Source: Thioalkalicoccus limnaeus
GTDB taxonomy: Bacteria; Pseudomonadota; Gammaproteobacteria; Chromatiales; Chromatiaceae
Length of the DNA stretch: 64,000 nucleotides
NCBI RefSeq assembly: GCF_041197575.1
Contig: NZ_JBDKXB010000005.1
Span: 62,001 to 126,000, forward strand
Direction: 5' to 3'
Below are positions 1 to 9,113 of the stretch, piece after piece. The position numbers and the translations under genes are program-made. The notes under the pieces are model-generated. The model was not told the origin of the DNA. It was given only the letters and a program-made list of their open reading frames with translations, and made no database searches. How positions within the stretch are numbered: position 1 is the stretch's first letter; every line of letters begins with the position of its first letter.

Positions 1-217
1 ATAGGGCCACCGCCTCCCCTCGCTGGCGCGGCCGGCCGGTGCAAGCGGGCCGCCGTGGCACGGTGCCGGAGGAGTCGGCAGGCCGCCGGGCGCGGAGAGG
101 AGCGACCCGCGCCGATGGCCATTCGGTGTTTGAGCGACCGCCGCCCCGCGCGAGACCACCGCAGGGGAGAGGTGCGTCCCTTCGGATGGGTTTTCGCCGA
201 AACAGGGCGGATGCCGG
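1..217. other. no gene seen at window start
   Basis: Very GC-rich stretch downstream of flgN. The short open frames here look like composition artefacts and overlap each other. No tRNA-like fold or clear terminator is visible. Any downstream minus-strand flagellar gene would lie outside the window. Confidence 0.4.
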
Positions 218-709
218 TCAGGCTTCTCCGAAGAAGCGATTGGGACCGACGTGCTCCAGCCGCCCGTCGGGGTGGTAGCGCCGGTCCCCATTGAACGGCT
301 CCATCAGCAGGCGCAACGCGCGTGCCACCGCCAAGCGTCGGCGCTGGACCAGGCTCCCGTTGTCTTGGTTGAGCATGGCGCAGCCGCGCAGTCCCTTCAA
401 GCTCTTCTGGTATCGAGCCGTGAGTGGCTGGTCGGACGGCCTATCCTGGACATAGAGGGCCAGTCCCTGGCCGTCTGCGTCATAGCCCGCTGCACTGAGT
501 CTGGCGTTCAGGGTCTGATACAGTCCCATCAGATGGATTCCTAGGCGCTGCTTGTCTTCGATTAGGCTCAGCAGTTTCTCGTGGTCACCTACAGCTAAGG
601 CGTCCGCCTCGCGGACGAGTAAAGCGCCAAGCGCCTCTAATTGCACGACCAGGTCGCCGAGGATGCTCGTTAGGTCAAGCGAGGTCGATGTGGTGTCGAG
701 GCCGCTCAC
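218..709 (-). CDS. flgN: flagellar export chaperone FlgN
   Basis: 163-residue helical protein of FlgN size. In this family FlgN binds the C-termini of the hook-filament junction proteins FlgK and FlgL in the cytoplasm and delivers them to the flagellar export gate. The N-terminal half is a long Leu/Ala/Glu-rich amphipathic helix (LGDLVVQLEALGALLVREAD) followed by a basic Gln/Arg-rich segment. The start codon overlaps the flgM stop by 4 bases, and flgA lies just upstream, giving the classical flgA-flgM-flgN order. FlgN proteins diverge strongly in sequence, so the call rests on size, helical character and this context. Confidence 0.85.
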   Translation of the reverse strand: MSGLDTTSTSLDLTSILGDLVVQLEALGALLVREADALAVGDHEKLLSLIEDKQRLGIHLMGLYQTLNARLSAAGYDADGQGLALYVQDRPSDQPLTARYQKSLKGLRGCAMLNQDNGSLVQRRRLAVARALRLLMEPFNGDRRYHPDGRLEHVGPNRFFGEA

Positions 710-1044
710 GATTGATCGCCCCCGCCGAGAAAGAGCCGTTCTTGCGCCAGGATCGCATCGGTGATCCGGACGGCATCGGGCTGGTAAGTGCCGTTCTGCA
801 GGGCCTCGCGGATGGCGGCTACTCGCGCCATGTCGACTTCCGATTGTTCGGCCAGGCGTCGTTGGGTCGCGATCAGATGGACGGCGCTGTCACTCAAGAT
901 GACTGCGTCGTTCCCACCCTGACCCTTCGTGCGCACCTCACCCGGAGGCGTTGCCTGTGTGCCGGGGGCGTCTCGGGTCACGAGGTCGCGCTTCTTGACC
1001 GACTGAGTCAAGCTGCTCGGTAATGGGCCTATCTCGGTGGACAT
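706..1044 (-). CDS. flgM: anti-sigma-28 factor FlgM
   Basis: 112-residue protein ending in the FlgM sigma-28-binding module: VDMARVAAIREALQNGTYQP, then DAVRITDAILAQE. The N-terminal 50 residues are rich in Gly, Pro, Ser and Thr and look disordered, as expected for a protein secreted through the flagellar export channel. FlgM holds FliA (sigma-28) inactive until hook completion allows its export. The start is backed by a strong GAGGAGG ribosome-binding site 8 bases upstream. It overlaps flgN by 4 bases and follows flgA, with a possible sigma-28 promoter just upstream. Confidence 0.93.
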   Translation of the reverse strand: MSTEIGPLPSSLTQSVKKRDLVTRDAPGTQATPPGEVRTKGQGGNDAVILSDSAVHLIATQRRLAEQSEVDMARVAAIREALQNGTYQPDAVRITDAILAQERLFLGGGDQS

Positions 1045-1074
1045 GGTTGTGCCTCCTCGTTGCTCTTATGATCC

Positions 1075-1101
1075 ATATCGGCCGATTGGCCTCGATACTG
1101 A
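1075..1101 (-). promoter_or_regulatory. candidate sigma-28 (FliA) promoter for flgMN
   Basis: On the minus strand GCCGATAT (1075-1082) matches the sigma-28 -10 consensus GCCGATAA at 7 of 8 bases. Exactly 15 bases upstream is TCAG (1098-1101), a weak -35 element (consensus TAAA). It lies about 30 bases upstream of the flgM start, where class 3 flgM promoters are found in other bacteria. The poor -35 limits confidence. Confidence 0.45.
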
Positions 1102-1129
1102 AGGCTTCTAAGCATAAAAGTTTTGCGCG

Positions 1130-1903
1130 TTAGCGCCGCGGGCCGACTCGGACAGTTCCATCGTCGTCGACCACCCCCTCGACGACCTGCCGGGTCGCGG
1201 TGTTTTCCGCGCGGATCCGCTCCCCCGGGGCGCCGCCCTCGAGGGCTGTCGCCGCCACGCGTACCGAAAGCGCCGGCGATTCGACAACCAGCCAGATCCG
1301 CTGTCCGCGTTCGACGATCTTCACGGACTCCAATGCCGAAACGGTCACAGGCAGTCCCGAACGCAGTGGGCGCGTTGTCCGTTTGCCCAGTGCCTCGTAG
1401 GGTTCGCTCAGGTATCCGCTGGGGCTCTGATCGAGATCGCGCTCTTCGACGACCAGATCCGTCTCGCTGAGAACCGCGCCACGTGGCAGCGAGCGCGCCG
1501 CGATCAGTACTTCTCCCCGGTAGATGACCCGTGCCGAAACATAGATGGTCCAGGGGTTCGGCGCCGGGCAGTTCACCCCGACCGTGAGCCGACTCCCACC
1601 GCGGGAGCCGGGGGCGAAAAAGGTCCTCAAACCATCGTCGCAGGCCCTTAGGCGCAAGCGCGAGTCGAGGTTGGTGACCTCTACCGTCGGATCACCGCGC
1701 TCCTCGTGGGTCTGGGCCCTGACGAAGGACTCGACCGCGAGTCGAATCCCCTCGAGATCCTGAATCTGTTCAGCCGGGGCCGGAGAGGATAGGGGGAGAG
1801 TAAAAGCGGCACACAGAAGCATTGCCCTTCTCGTTCCCTGGCGGATGGGCCGATTCCGGATGGTCTTTCCGGCGCTGGCGCGCTGATCAGGGCATGTCGA
1901 CAT
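1130..1903 (-). CDS. flgA: flagellar P-ring assembly chaperone FlgA
   Basis: FlgA is a periplasmic chaperone needed to assemble the FlgI P-ring around the flagellar rod. The C-terminal half carries the SAF-type fold with the typical run IAARSLPRGAVLSETDLVVE, then GKRTTRPLRSGLPVT and RGQRIWLVVES. The chosen ATG gives 257 residues with a basic n-region (KTIRNRPIRQGTRRA), a hydrophobic core and an APA-type signal cleavage region. A GAGG lies about 11 bases upstream. A shorter start at 1822 has a better Shine-Dalgarno sequence but removes the basic n-region. A longer open frame reaches 2056, but its N-terminus resembles no FlgA. Confidence 0.9.
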   Translation of the reverse strand: MSTCPDQRASAGKTIRNRPIRQGTRRAMLLCAAFTLPLSSPAPAEQIQDLEGIRLAVESFVRAQTHEERGDPTVEVTNLDSRLRLRACDDGLRTFFAPGSRGGSRLTVGVNCPAPNPWTIYVSARVIYRGEVLIAARSLPRGAVLSETDLVVEERDLDQSPSGYLSEPYEALGKRTTRPLRSGLPVTVSALESVKIVERGQRIWLVVESPALSVRVAATALEGGAPGERIRAENTATRQVVEGVVDDDGTVRVGPRR

Positions 1904-2052
1904 CGGTTCGATGGGCCTCGCAACGGGTGGAAGGTCCAGGTGCGCCAAAAAAATGACGCCCCGGCGGTCCCTCCAGTACCGTCTGCAAATACCGATCCAG
2001 CATTCGATGGGTACCGCCGAGGTGTCCTGTAGGCCCCGCGTTTCGGTGTTCC

Positions 2053-2949
2053 TCACGAAGCATGGTCCGATGACCAGTTGCCGGCAGGTTCGGTAGCCCG
2101 CTGATCGGGCGGCGCCGGGGAAGGGACATGCGTTGGATCGACTGGGTCGTTGGGATAAACGAGCGAGATCTCCACGCGCCGATTATTCGCGCGTCCATCG
2201 GGCGTATCGTTTACGTCCATCGGTCGGTGTTCAGCGTATGCCTCGAGGTGCATCCGAGATGCTAGGCTCTCGGATCGGTCGAGGAAGACACGGATCACGG
2301 TCAAGGCGCGCGCAGCGGACAGTTCCCAGTTCGACCGGAACAGCGAATTTCGGATCGGGATGCTGTCGGTGTGGCCGGCAACGACGATCGTTCCCGAAGT
2401 CTGCACCAGGGTATCCCCCAAACGCTGGATGATGGGCTCGAAGTCCGGTTCCAGTCGACCGCTGCCGGATGGGAAAAAGCCGCGTTCACGGATGCGCAGG
2501 ATGATACGGTTATCGACCATCTGCAATTCGATCAAGCCCTCGTCAATCTCCGGTTGCAACGCTTGACGCAACCGCTCTTCATCGTCCAACTGATAACGGA
2601 ACACACCCGGTGCAAGCGGTATCGCGATCTCCTTGGAATCGAAAAGCATCGGGTAGGGGCGGGAATCACTTGTAGTAAACTGGCGGACTTCGTTCAGCGG
2701 TGTTGGCGTGGGGATGCCAGGACTGAACTCCCGCGCGACCACATTGATCCCCTTCGGTGGATCGCGTACATGTATCGATTGTTGAACGCCGAAGGCGTCC
2801 CTCAAGGATCCCGCTACCTCCTTGTATTTATTTCGGTCCAATTCCGAGAAGGAGAACAATAACACGAAGAAGGCCATCAGCAGCGTCATGAGGTCGGCAA
2901 AGGTCATTAGCCAACCCATGTTGCTAGGCTCGGGCGTTCTCTTGGTCAT
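2053..2949 (-). CDS. pomB: flagellar stator subunit PomB/MotB/MotD type
   Basis: 298-residue stator B subunit. The single N-terminal membrane helix carries the ion-binding aspartate (Asp19) in MTFADLMTLLMAFFVLLFSF; this wording and the following SELD resemble sodium-type PomB more than E. coli MotB. A linker follows, then an OmpA-like peptidoglycan-binding domain (IVVAGHTDSIPI, NWELSAARA, NNRRVEISLVY). With PomA it forms the torque-generating channel. The start at 2949 gives the usual short cytoplasmic N-terminus; the upstream TTG extension is unlikely. It follows pomA by 23 bases. Ion specificity cannot be decided from sequence alone. Confidence 0.9.
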   Translation of the reverse strand: MTKRTPEPSNMGWLMTFADLMTLLMAFFVLLFSFSELDRNKYKEVAGSLRDAFGVQQSIHVRDPPKGINVVAREFSPGIPTPTPLNEVRQFTTSDSRPYPMLFDSKEIAIPLAPGVFRYQLDDEERLRQALQPEIDEGLIELQMVDNRIILRIRERGFFPSGSGRLEPDFEPIIQRLGDTLVQTSGTIVVAGHTDSIPIRNSLFRSNWELSAARALTVIRVFLDRSESLASRMHLEAYAEHRPMDVNDTPDGRANNRRVEISLVYPNDPVDPTHVPSPAPPDQRATEPAGNWSSDHAS

Positions 2950-2972
2950 ACCTGCGCGCCCCAACGGTCCGA

Positions 2973-3752
2973 TCAGGCAACCTGTTCCTGCGCTACCTCC
3001 GGCGGTCGTTGACCCTTGTGACCGGGCAGGTAGCTGTTGAGCAACTCTTCCATGACCCGGGGATTCAGGCCAGTCTGGATCGCACGAACGCTTTCCAGTA
3101 TCAGGGATCGGTGGCTGGCGTCTTCCCGGTTGCGGTGAGACAGCTTATCGGCGATCGGCAGCGCGATCGCCTGGGCAATGATGGCGCCGTAGAGGGTCGT
3201 GAGCAGCGCAACCGCCATCGCTGGGCCGATGGCCTTCGGGTCGTCCATGTTGGCCATCATCTGCACCAGTCCGATCAGGGTACCGATCATCCCCATCGCC
3301 GGGGCGACATCGCCGATAGCCCGAAAGATCTGGATACCCTCTTCGTTGCGTTCAATGGTGAGATCGATGTCCTTGGACAGCATCCGTTCGACCAGTTCGG
3401 CGTCATGTCCATCGACGACGAGCTGCACGCCCTTGCGCAAGAAGGCATTGCTCACCTCGATCTGTTCGAGTCCGAGCAGTCCTTCCTTGCGTGCGATGGT
3501 GGCGAGTTCGACGCTCTTGGCGATCAGTTCCGAGGGTCGCTCGGGTTTGTGCACGAAGGCCTTCATGGCCACCCCGAACGCGCCGAGGGTATGTGCTAGC
3601 GGAAACCTCATCAGGGTGATGGCCATGGTTCCCGCGACCACCAGGACCAGGCTGGGAGGGTTGAAGAAGGTGACGGCACTGCCCCCGATCAAGATCGATA
3701 CAGCGATGGCGAGCAGCACCCCGAGAAGCCCAAGAAGTGTCGCGAGATCCAT
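2973..3752 (-). CDS. pomA: flagellar stator subunit PomA/MotA
   Basis: 259-residue MotA-family channel subunit with four membrane helices: residues about 3-24, 28-48, 150-170 and 180-202. The conserved core AIGDVAPAMGMIGTLIGLVQ and the opening MDLATLLGLLGVLLA are typical of PomA. The cytoplasmic loop between helices 2 and 3 (RKEGLLGLE) holds the charged residues that engage FliG. It heads a minus-strand unit with pomB, flgA, flgM and flgN. Pairing with the PomB-like subunit suggests a sodium-driven motor, but MotC/MotD-like proton stators share much of this sequence. Confidence 0.92.
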   Translation of the reverse strand: MDLATLLGLLGVLLAIAVSILIGGSAVTFFNPPSLVLVVAGTMAITLMRFPLAHTLGAFGVAMKAFVHKPERPSELIAKSVELATIARKEGLLGLEQIEVSNAFLRKGVQLVVDGHDAELVERMLSKDIDLTIERNEEGIQIFRAIGDVAPAMGMIGTLIGLVQMMANMDDPKAIGPAMAVALLTTLYGAIIAQAIALPIADKLSHRNREDASHRSLILESVRAIQTGLNPRVMEELLNSYLPGHKGQRPPEVAQEQVA

Positions 3753-3929
3753 ACCTTACTTACTCCGCGCAGGATTAATACTCCCGGATCAGGATCTGGT
3801 GTTACCGGGCCTCATGAGGACCTCGGTGACCTTGTGTCCCATCCTGGTATCGGCAGGGAGCGGAGAGACTTTAGGACGGAGCTTCGGGGCAACTCGATAC
3901 ATGAGCGGTCCCAGACTGCTCTTGCCCGA

Positions 3930-5240
3930 TCACAGGGGTTTGACGTAAACCTGGGAGTTGCGCTGGAAGTTGTACAGTGCGCGCTTTTCCATCGGCAGCG
4001 CGGCGAGGCTGCCCGGTTGAAACCCACGTTCGCGAAACCAATGGGCGGTCTGCGTCGTCAAGACGAACAGCTGATCGATGCCATCCTGGCGGGCCTGCCA
4101 CTCGATGCGTGCAAGAAGCTTATCGCCGCGTCCGTCCTGCCGATAGTCTTCATGAACCGCGAGACACGCCAGTTCGGCCATCCGATCAGCTGGATAGGGA
4201 TAGAGGGCCGCGCAGCCGACGATCATTCCGTCGCGCTCCAGCACCAGGAATCGGCCGACCTCGATCTCCAGCCGTTCGCGTGATCGGCGCACGAGGACGC
4301 CACGGTCTTCGAGGGGGCGCAGCAGGTCGAGGATGCCGCCGACGTCATCGATCCGCGCCGGACGCAGGTCCTCGAAGGGTTCGGCCGAGATCAGGGTGCC
4401 GCAGCCGTCTCGCGTGAAGAGCTCGCGGAGCAGGGCCCCGTCATGGCGACGGCTCAAGATGTGCGCGCGCCGGATCCCGCGTCGGCAGGCCTCGGCGCTC
4501 GCGTTCAGGGCCTGCGTCAGATCCTCCGGAAAGGGCTGTTCGCGTTGGAGCAGCGCTTCGACCTCGGCCGGCAGCAGGCTCGAAACCAATCGGTCCGGGC
4601 GATCGGTGACGGCCGTCTCCTCGATCAGGAAGATCAGCTTGTCGGCTCCAAGTGCGATCGCGACGGAGCGAGCGACATCGGCCGCGCTCAGGTTGAAGAC
4701 CTCGCCGGTCGGCGAATAGCCGATCGGCGGCAACAGGACGATCGCCCCGGCCTCGAGTCGTTCGCGCAGCGCCTGGCGGTCGATTCGGCGCACGGTGCCG
4801 GTGTGCCGGTAATCGACGCCGTCGAGCACCCCGAGCGGCCGCGCCGTGACGAAATTTCCCGATGCCACCGGGATGCGCACGCCCTGCATCGGCGAACTGG
4901 CGAGCCCCAACGACAGCAGCGCCTCGATTTCGATGCGGGCGACGCCGGCGGCCTCCTTGACGCAGGCCAGGGCCTCGTCATCGGTGATGCGCAAGCCATT
5001 GACGTAGCGCAACGCGAGCCGCTGCCGCGCAAGGCGTTGCTCGATCTGCGGGCGTGCGCCGTGTACTAATACCAGGCGGATGCCGAGGCCGTGCAGCAGA
5101 GCGATGTCGTGGACGAGATCGGGAAAACTCGGATCGGCGACGGCCTCGCCGCCGAACGCGATCACGAAGGTGCGGCCGCGGTGCGCGTGGACATAGGGGG
5201 TCGCCTGGCGGAACCAGTCGATATAAGGGTCCTGCTTCAT
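3930..5240 (-). CDS. argA: N-acetylglutamate synthase ArgA
   Basis: Catalyses acetyl-CoA + L-glutamate to N-acetylglutamate, the first committed step of arginine synthesis, and is normally feedback-inhibited by arginine. The N-terminal two thirds is an amino-acid-kinase fold (VIAFGGEAV, LVLVHGARPQI, NLSAADVARSVA). The C-terminal third is a GNAT acetyltransferase domain (LACLAVHEDYRQDGRGDKLL). The chosen ATG gives 436 residues and aligns with the E. coli N-terminus (WFRQATPYVHAHRGRTFVI). Longer in-frame starts exist at 5273 (ATG) and 5303 (TTG); the latter would overlap the pilR stop. None has a strong ribosome-binding site. Confidence 0.93.
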   Translation of the reverse strand: MKQDPYIDWFRQATPYVHAHRGRTFVIAFGGEAVADPSFPDLVHDIALLHGLGIRLVLVHGARPQIEQRLARQRLALRYVNGLRITDDEALACVKEAAGVARIEIEALLSLGLASSPMQGVRIPVASGNFVTARPLGVLDGVDYRHTGTVRRIDRQALRERLEAGAIVLLPPIGYSPTGEVFNLSAADVARSVAIALGADKLIFLIEETAVTDRPDRLVSSLLPAEVEALLQREQPFPEDLTQALNASAEACRRGIRRAHILSRRHDGALLRELFTRDGCGTLISAEPFEDLRPARIDDVGGILDLLRPLEDRGVLVRRSRERLEIEVGRFLVLERDGMIVGCAALYPYPADRMAELACLAVHEDYRQDGRGDKLLARIEWQARQDGIDQLFVLTTQTAHWFRERGFQPGSLAALPMEKRALYNFQRNSQVYVKPL

Positions 5241-5299
5241 CTCGTCAGGGTCGCGCGGCGCGCCGGGGGCCATGGCGTCGGGTTTGGTCCGGGGGTGGC

Positions 5300-6646
5300 T
5301 CAATCCAGGCCCAGCTTGCTCAGCCGATAGCGCAGCGAACGCAGCGTCATGCCGAGCTTTTTCGCCGCCGCGGTGCGGTTCCAGCGGGTCTCTTCGAGCG
5401 CTTGAAGGATTGCCTTCTTCTCGATCTCATCGAGGTAATTCTCGAGTGGCACGTCGGTCTGGGCCGGGCTGCCGGCGATCGTCGTCGAGCTCGACCCCTG
5501 TGGCAGATAGAGTTCGTCGACACCGATCTCGTCGCTCTCGCACAGCGCGGCGGCGCGCTCTAAGATGTTCTCGAGTTCGCGGACGTTGCCCGGGAAGCGA
5601 TAGGAGGTCAGTCTTTCGAGCCCGGCGCTGCTGAGTCGCATTGGGCCACGTCCCGTTTGCCGCGAGATGCGTTCGAGGATATGGGCAGCCAACACCGGGA
5701 TATCCTCGGGCCGTTCGCGCAACGCCGGCATCCGCAACTCGATGACGTTGATGCGGTAAAAGAGATCCTGGCGGAAGCGCCCTTGTTCGACCTCGGTGTT
5801 CAGGTCTCGGTGGCTCGCGCTGATGATCCGCGCATCGACCGGGACTTCCTGTTGCGAACCGACCGCCCGAACGGATTTCTCCTGGATCGCACGCAACAGT
5901 TTGACCTGGGCCGGGAGCGGCAGGTCGGCGACCTCGTCGAGGAACAGGGTGCCGCGCTCGGCGGCTTGGAAGAGACCCGGCTTGTCGCCGACGGCCCCAG
6001 TGAAGCTGCCCTTCTTGTGCCCGAACAACTCGCTCTCGACCAGATCCTCCGGGATGGCGCCGCAGTTGACCGGCACGAAGGGTGCGGCCTGTCGCGGCCC
6101 TTCGCCATGGATCAGTCGGGCCGCGACCTCCTTGCCGGTGCCGCTTTCGCCGGTGATGAAGACCGGGGCCTGGTTCCGCGCAATCTTGGTGATCAGTCGC
6201 CGGATCTCGCGCATCGGTCGCGATTGGCCGAGCAGTTCCTGTGCCGAGCCGGTCTTTTCGGGCGGCGTCAGGTCGCTTTCGCGCAAGCGCAAGGCCGACT
6301 CGACGAGGCGCCGCAACAGTTGCAGATTGACCGGTTTGGCGACGAAATCGAACGCGCCGGCCTTCATGGCGGCCACCGCGGAGCTCATGTTTCCGTGGGC
6401 CGTGATCATGGCCACGGGTGTTTCCGGATAACGGGCATTGATGTATGCGACCAGCTCGATGCCGCTTCCATCCGGCAATTGCATGTCGGTCAGACACAGG
6501 TCGAAGGCCTGATCTGAGAGGAGACGCTTTGCCTCGGCGATATCGGCGGCTGTCCGCGCCGTCAAGTCCATGCGGGCCAGCGTGATCTTGATCAGGTCGA
6601 GTATGTCCGGTTCGTCGTCGACGACGAGGGCATGGGCTTTCGTCAT
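5300..6646 (-). CDS. pilR: sigma-54 response regulator PilR
   Basis: 448-residue NtrC-type activator. It has an N-terminal receiver domain (phospho-acceptor Asp54 in CLTDMQLPDGSG), a central AAA+ domain with Walker A GESGTGKE, the sigma-54 contact loop GSFTGA and Walker B GTLFLDEVADLP, and a C-terminal Fis-type helix-turn-helix (RWNRTAAAKKLGMTLRSLRY). PilR activates pilin transcription with sigma-54 when phosphorylated by PilS. The start at 6646 has GAAGGA upstream and gives the usual MTKAHALVVDDEPD opening. pilS lies 58 bases upstream and is probably co-transcribed. Confidence 0.93.
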   Translation of the reverse strand: MTKAHALVVDDEPDILDLIKITLARMDLTARTAADIAEAKRLLSDQAFDLCLTDMQLPDGSGIELVAYINARYPETPVAMITAHGNMSSAVAAMKAGAFDFVAKPVNLQLLRRLVESALRLRESDLTPPEKTGSAQELLGQSRPMREIRRLITKIARNQAPVFITGESGTGKEVAARLIHGEGPRQAAPFVPVNCGAIPEDLVESELFGHKKGSFTGAVGDKPGLFQAAERGTLFLDEVADLPLPAQVKLLRAIQEKSVRAVGSQQEVPVDARIISASHRDLNTEVEQGRFRQDLFYRINVIELRMPALRERPEDIPVLAAHILERISRQTGRGPMRLSSAGLERLTSYRFPGNVRELENILERAAALCESDEIGVDELYLPQGSSSTTIAGSPAQTDVPLENYLDEIEKKAILQALEETRWNRTAAAKKLGMTLRSLRYRLSKLGLD

Positions 6647-6704
6647 GCGATCTTCATCCTTCTCTGGAAATCGGGTTCGCGGAGAGACCATCCGTCATTC
6701 TGAT

Positions 6705-8318
6705 TCAGATCGGAATGTTTATACGGAAACAGCTTCCTCGGGGTTTTCGGGCAATATACTCCAGCAGGATGCCATTGGTCTCGGCGAGTTCGCGGGCGAT
6801 ATAGAGCCCCAGACCGGTGCCGCTTGCGCTGGTGGTATAGAAGGGGCTGAAAATCTCCTGTGCCTTGTCCTCGGGGATGCCGGGACCCTCGTCGAGGACC
6901 TCGATCAGGATCGCTCCTCGGCCATGGCGCAATCGAACCTCGACCTCGGCCGGCTGGTTGTGTCCCGGTGAACCATGCTTGATCGCATTCTCGCAGAGGT
7001 TGATCAGGATCTGACTGAGGTGGCGGGGATCCACGGATACGACCGATTCTGGTCTCTCCTCGTCGATCGCGAGCGATGGCTGGATCGCACCATGACTGGT
7101 CGCGAAATCATCGCACAGCTCGCGCAGCCAGGTCGTCAAGCGAATCTGTTCGGGCTCGGGTTGACGGCGCCGCGAGAGCTGCAACACGCTCTGGATGATC
7201 TCCTCGATCCGCGCCCCATTGCGGCGGATGATATCGAGAAGGTGGCGGTCGTCGTCGCCGAGATCCGGCGATTCAGCCAGCAGCTGCGCCGCATGGGAGA
7301 TCGAGCTCAGGGGGTTACGGATATTATGGGCGATACTGGCCGTCAAGGTTCCCAATGACGCGAGCTTGATCTGTTGGGCCTGCTTCGTCAGTTCCTGCTG
7401 GTCTTCGAGGAAGATCAGTACGCCGCTGGCACGGTATTCGCCCAGCCATTGCAGGGATGGGCGCAATTCACGGTTGCCGATCTCGATCGTGGCGGGTCGT
7501 CGGCGCGCTTCCTCCCGGGAGGCCGCGACGGAGGCATCAAGCCAGCGGGATAGGTCCGGCGACAGGGTCGCCAATCGGCTGCCCGGGCTGATACCGCTGC
7601 GACCGAGCAAGCGCGAGGCGGCGACATTGACCAGCCGGATATGGCGTTCACCGTCGACGACCAGAATCCCTGTCGCCATGCTCTGGATGATGAACTCGTT
7701 GAGTTTCGACAGGTCGGCGATATCGACCTTGCGGCGGGCGGCGAGCCACTCGGCGGCACGCACTCGCCGATAAAGGATCTGCGCCAGCAAGGCCACCGTG
7801 AAGAAGGTGATACCGAGCAAACCGGCCTGGGTGAAGCCTGGATCGGTTTCCTGCAGATAGAGCTGCGCGAATGTCGGCTGGCCGATCACGGCCAGCGCGG
7901 CCAGCGATGCGAAAAACAGGGACTGGCGTCCCTCCATCAACAGTGCCCCGCTGGCCACCGCGATCGCCAGCAATAGCCCCAGCCCGCTGGTGACCCCTCC
8001 GGCCGCGTGCATCAGCAGCGTGAAGACGATGATGTCGACGAAGACGCTGAGCTGGACCTGTCGTTCGGGACCGGGCCACTGGATCAGCAGAGCGGCGGCC
8101 CCGGCGAGCAGCAGCACGAGATACCCGGACAGGGCGGCCCAGATCAAGGCCGCGTCGCCTTGCGCGCCGCCCAGCGAGAAGGTCAAGATCAAACCGGCGG
8201 CGATCAGTCCGCGCAAGGCCAACAGCCGGCGGAGCGCGGACCAGTTCGGAAAGGGGAGAGGTTCGGGCGTATCCCAGAGCGGATCCTGATCGATCGAGGG
8301 GCGGTTGGGTGCCGGCAT
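6705..8318 (-). CDS. pilS: sensor histidine kinase PilS
   Basis: 537-residue inner-membrane kinase. About six hydrophobic segments fill residues 30-195, followed by a PAS domain (residues about 200-310), a HisKA dimerisation helix with His331 in SIAHNIRNPLSSISHAAQLL, and an HATPase_c domain (LINLCENAIKHGS, DEGPGIPEDKAQEIFSPFYT, GTGLGLYIARELAE). It is the partner of PilR and in other bacteria monitors PilA levels in the membrane. The residue after His331 is Asn rather than the usual Glu (CAT AAT in the DNA), which could alter catalysis. All other boxes look intact. Confidence 0.92.
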   Translation of the reverse strand: MPAPNRPSIDQDPLWDTPEPLPFPNWSALRRLLALRGLIAAGLILTFSLGGAQGDAALIWAALSGYLVLLLAGAAALLIQWPGPERQVQLSVFVDIIVFTLLMHAAGGVTSGLGLLLAIAVASGALLMEGRQSLFFASLAALAVIGQPTFAQLYLQETDPGFTQAGLLGITFFTVALLAQILYRRVRAAEWLAARRKVDIADLSKLNEFIIQSMATGILVVDGERHIRLVNVAASRLLGRSGISPGSRLATLSPDLSRWLDASVAASREEARRRPATIEIGNRELRPSLQWLGEYRASGVLIFLEDQQELTKQAQQIKLASLGTLTASIAHNIRNPLSSISHAAQLLAESPDLGDDDRHLLDIIRRNGARIEEIIQSVLQLSRRRQPEPEQIRLTTWLRELCDDFATSHGAIQPSLAIDEERPESVVSVDPRHLSQILINLCENAIKHGSPGHNQPAEVEVRLRHGRGAILIEVLDEGPGIPEDKAQEIFSPFYTTSASGTGLGLYIARELAETNGILLEYIARKPRGSCFRINIPI

Positions 8319-8376
8319 TGGCCTGCCTTAGGTCACGGGCATCGAGCGGATGGATTGGTCCGGTCGGGCCTCCTGA

Positions 8377-9036
8377 TCAACGCATCAGGATGATCGACGT
8401 GCGCTTGTCCAGTGCGTTATCGATCGTGACATCGGATAACCGGAGCCGGATCGATCCGTTTTGTCGAAGCGTGATGTCGCCGAAGATGTGCGGTTCCTCG
8501 TCGACGTAGACCGAGAAGACCTGCAGCGGGATCGCATTCCCGTGATCATTGAGGATTCGGATCCGTGCCTCGATCGGGTGGTACCGCGCCCGCAAGCCTT
8601 CGCCGAATACCCGATCGATTCGAGCGCGCAGCGTATCGGGTACCGCGAGCATCAGCAGCGCGTCCTCGCTGGAGACCAGATTGATGTGCTGGTCGGACGC
8701 GAGCTTGCCATCACGATCCTTATCCAGCGCAATGGGAATCCGGAATTGGGCCGAATGGCTTCCATCCCGCGGGACGCATGTCTGGTACTCGGCGTCCGGC
8801 CATACCTCGGAGATCATTCTCTGGCGCTCCGCCAGGGAGCCGGGCGACGCGGCCGCGTCATCGCCAGTCTGGCAATCGGTGACCTGGGTGCGCAGATCGG
8901 CTTCGAGCATCCGGGTTTGACCGAAGAGGAGATCCATGACGGTGACCTCGACCTCGACACTGGTCTTGCAACCGGCCAGAAACGGGGTCGCCAGCAATAG
9001 CCAGATGCCGAAGGTGTACTGCATGCCTTTGTTCAT
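8377..9036 (-). CDS. putative lipoprotein of unknown function
   Basis: 219 residues with a lipoprotein signal: basic n-region, hydrophobic core and lipobox LAGC (Cys22), so probably anchored in the envelope. The mature part has two further cysteines (in VTDCQTGDD and YQTCVPRD), predicted beta strands, and ends in a basic, hydrophobic stretch (LDKRTSIILMR). I do not recognise a family. It lies upstream of pilS on the same strand, and a weak GAGG sits about 12 bases before the start. A start at the internal Met5 (9024) is equally possible. Confidence 0.75.
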   Translation of the reverse strand: MNKGMQYTFGIWLLLATPFLAGCKTSVEVEVTVMDLLFGQTRMLEADLRTQVTDCQTGDDAAASPGSLAERQRMISEVWPDAEYQTCVPRDGSHSAQFRIPIALDKDRDGKLASDQHINLVSSEDALLMLAVPDTLRARIDRVFGEGLRARYHPIEARIRILNDHGNAIPLQVFSVYVDEEPHIFGDITLRQNGSIRLRLSDVTIDNALDKRTSIILMR

Positions 9037-9113
9037 GATCTGTCGATGCCTCGTGGGTCAATTGAATCGGGATGCCGTGGGTTGCCGGGTCGGTCGTCGT
9101 TCAGCCATCGGGG

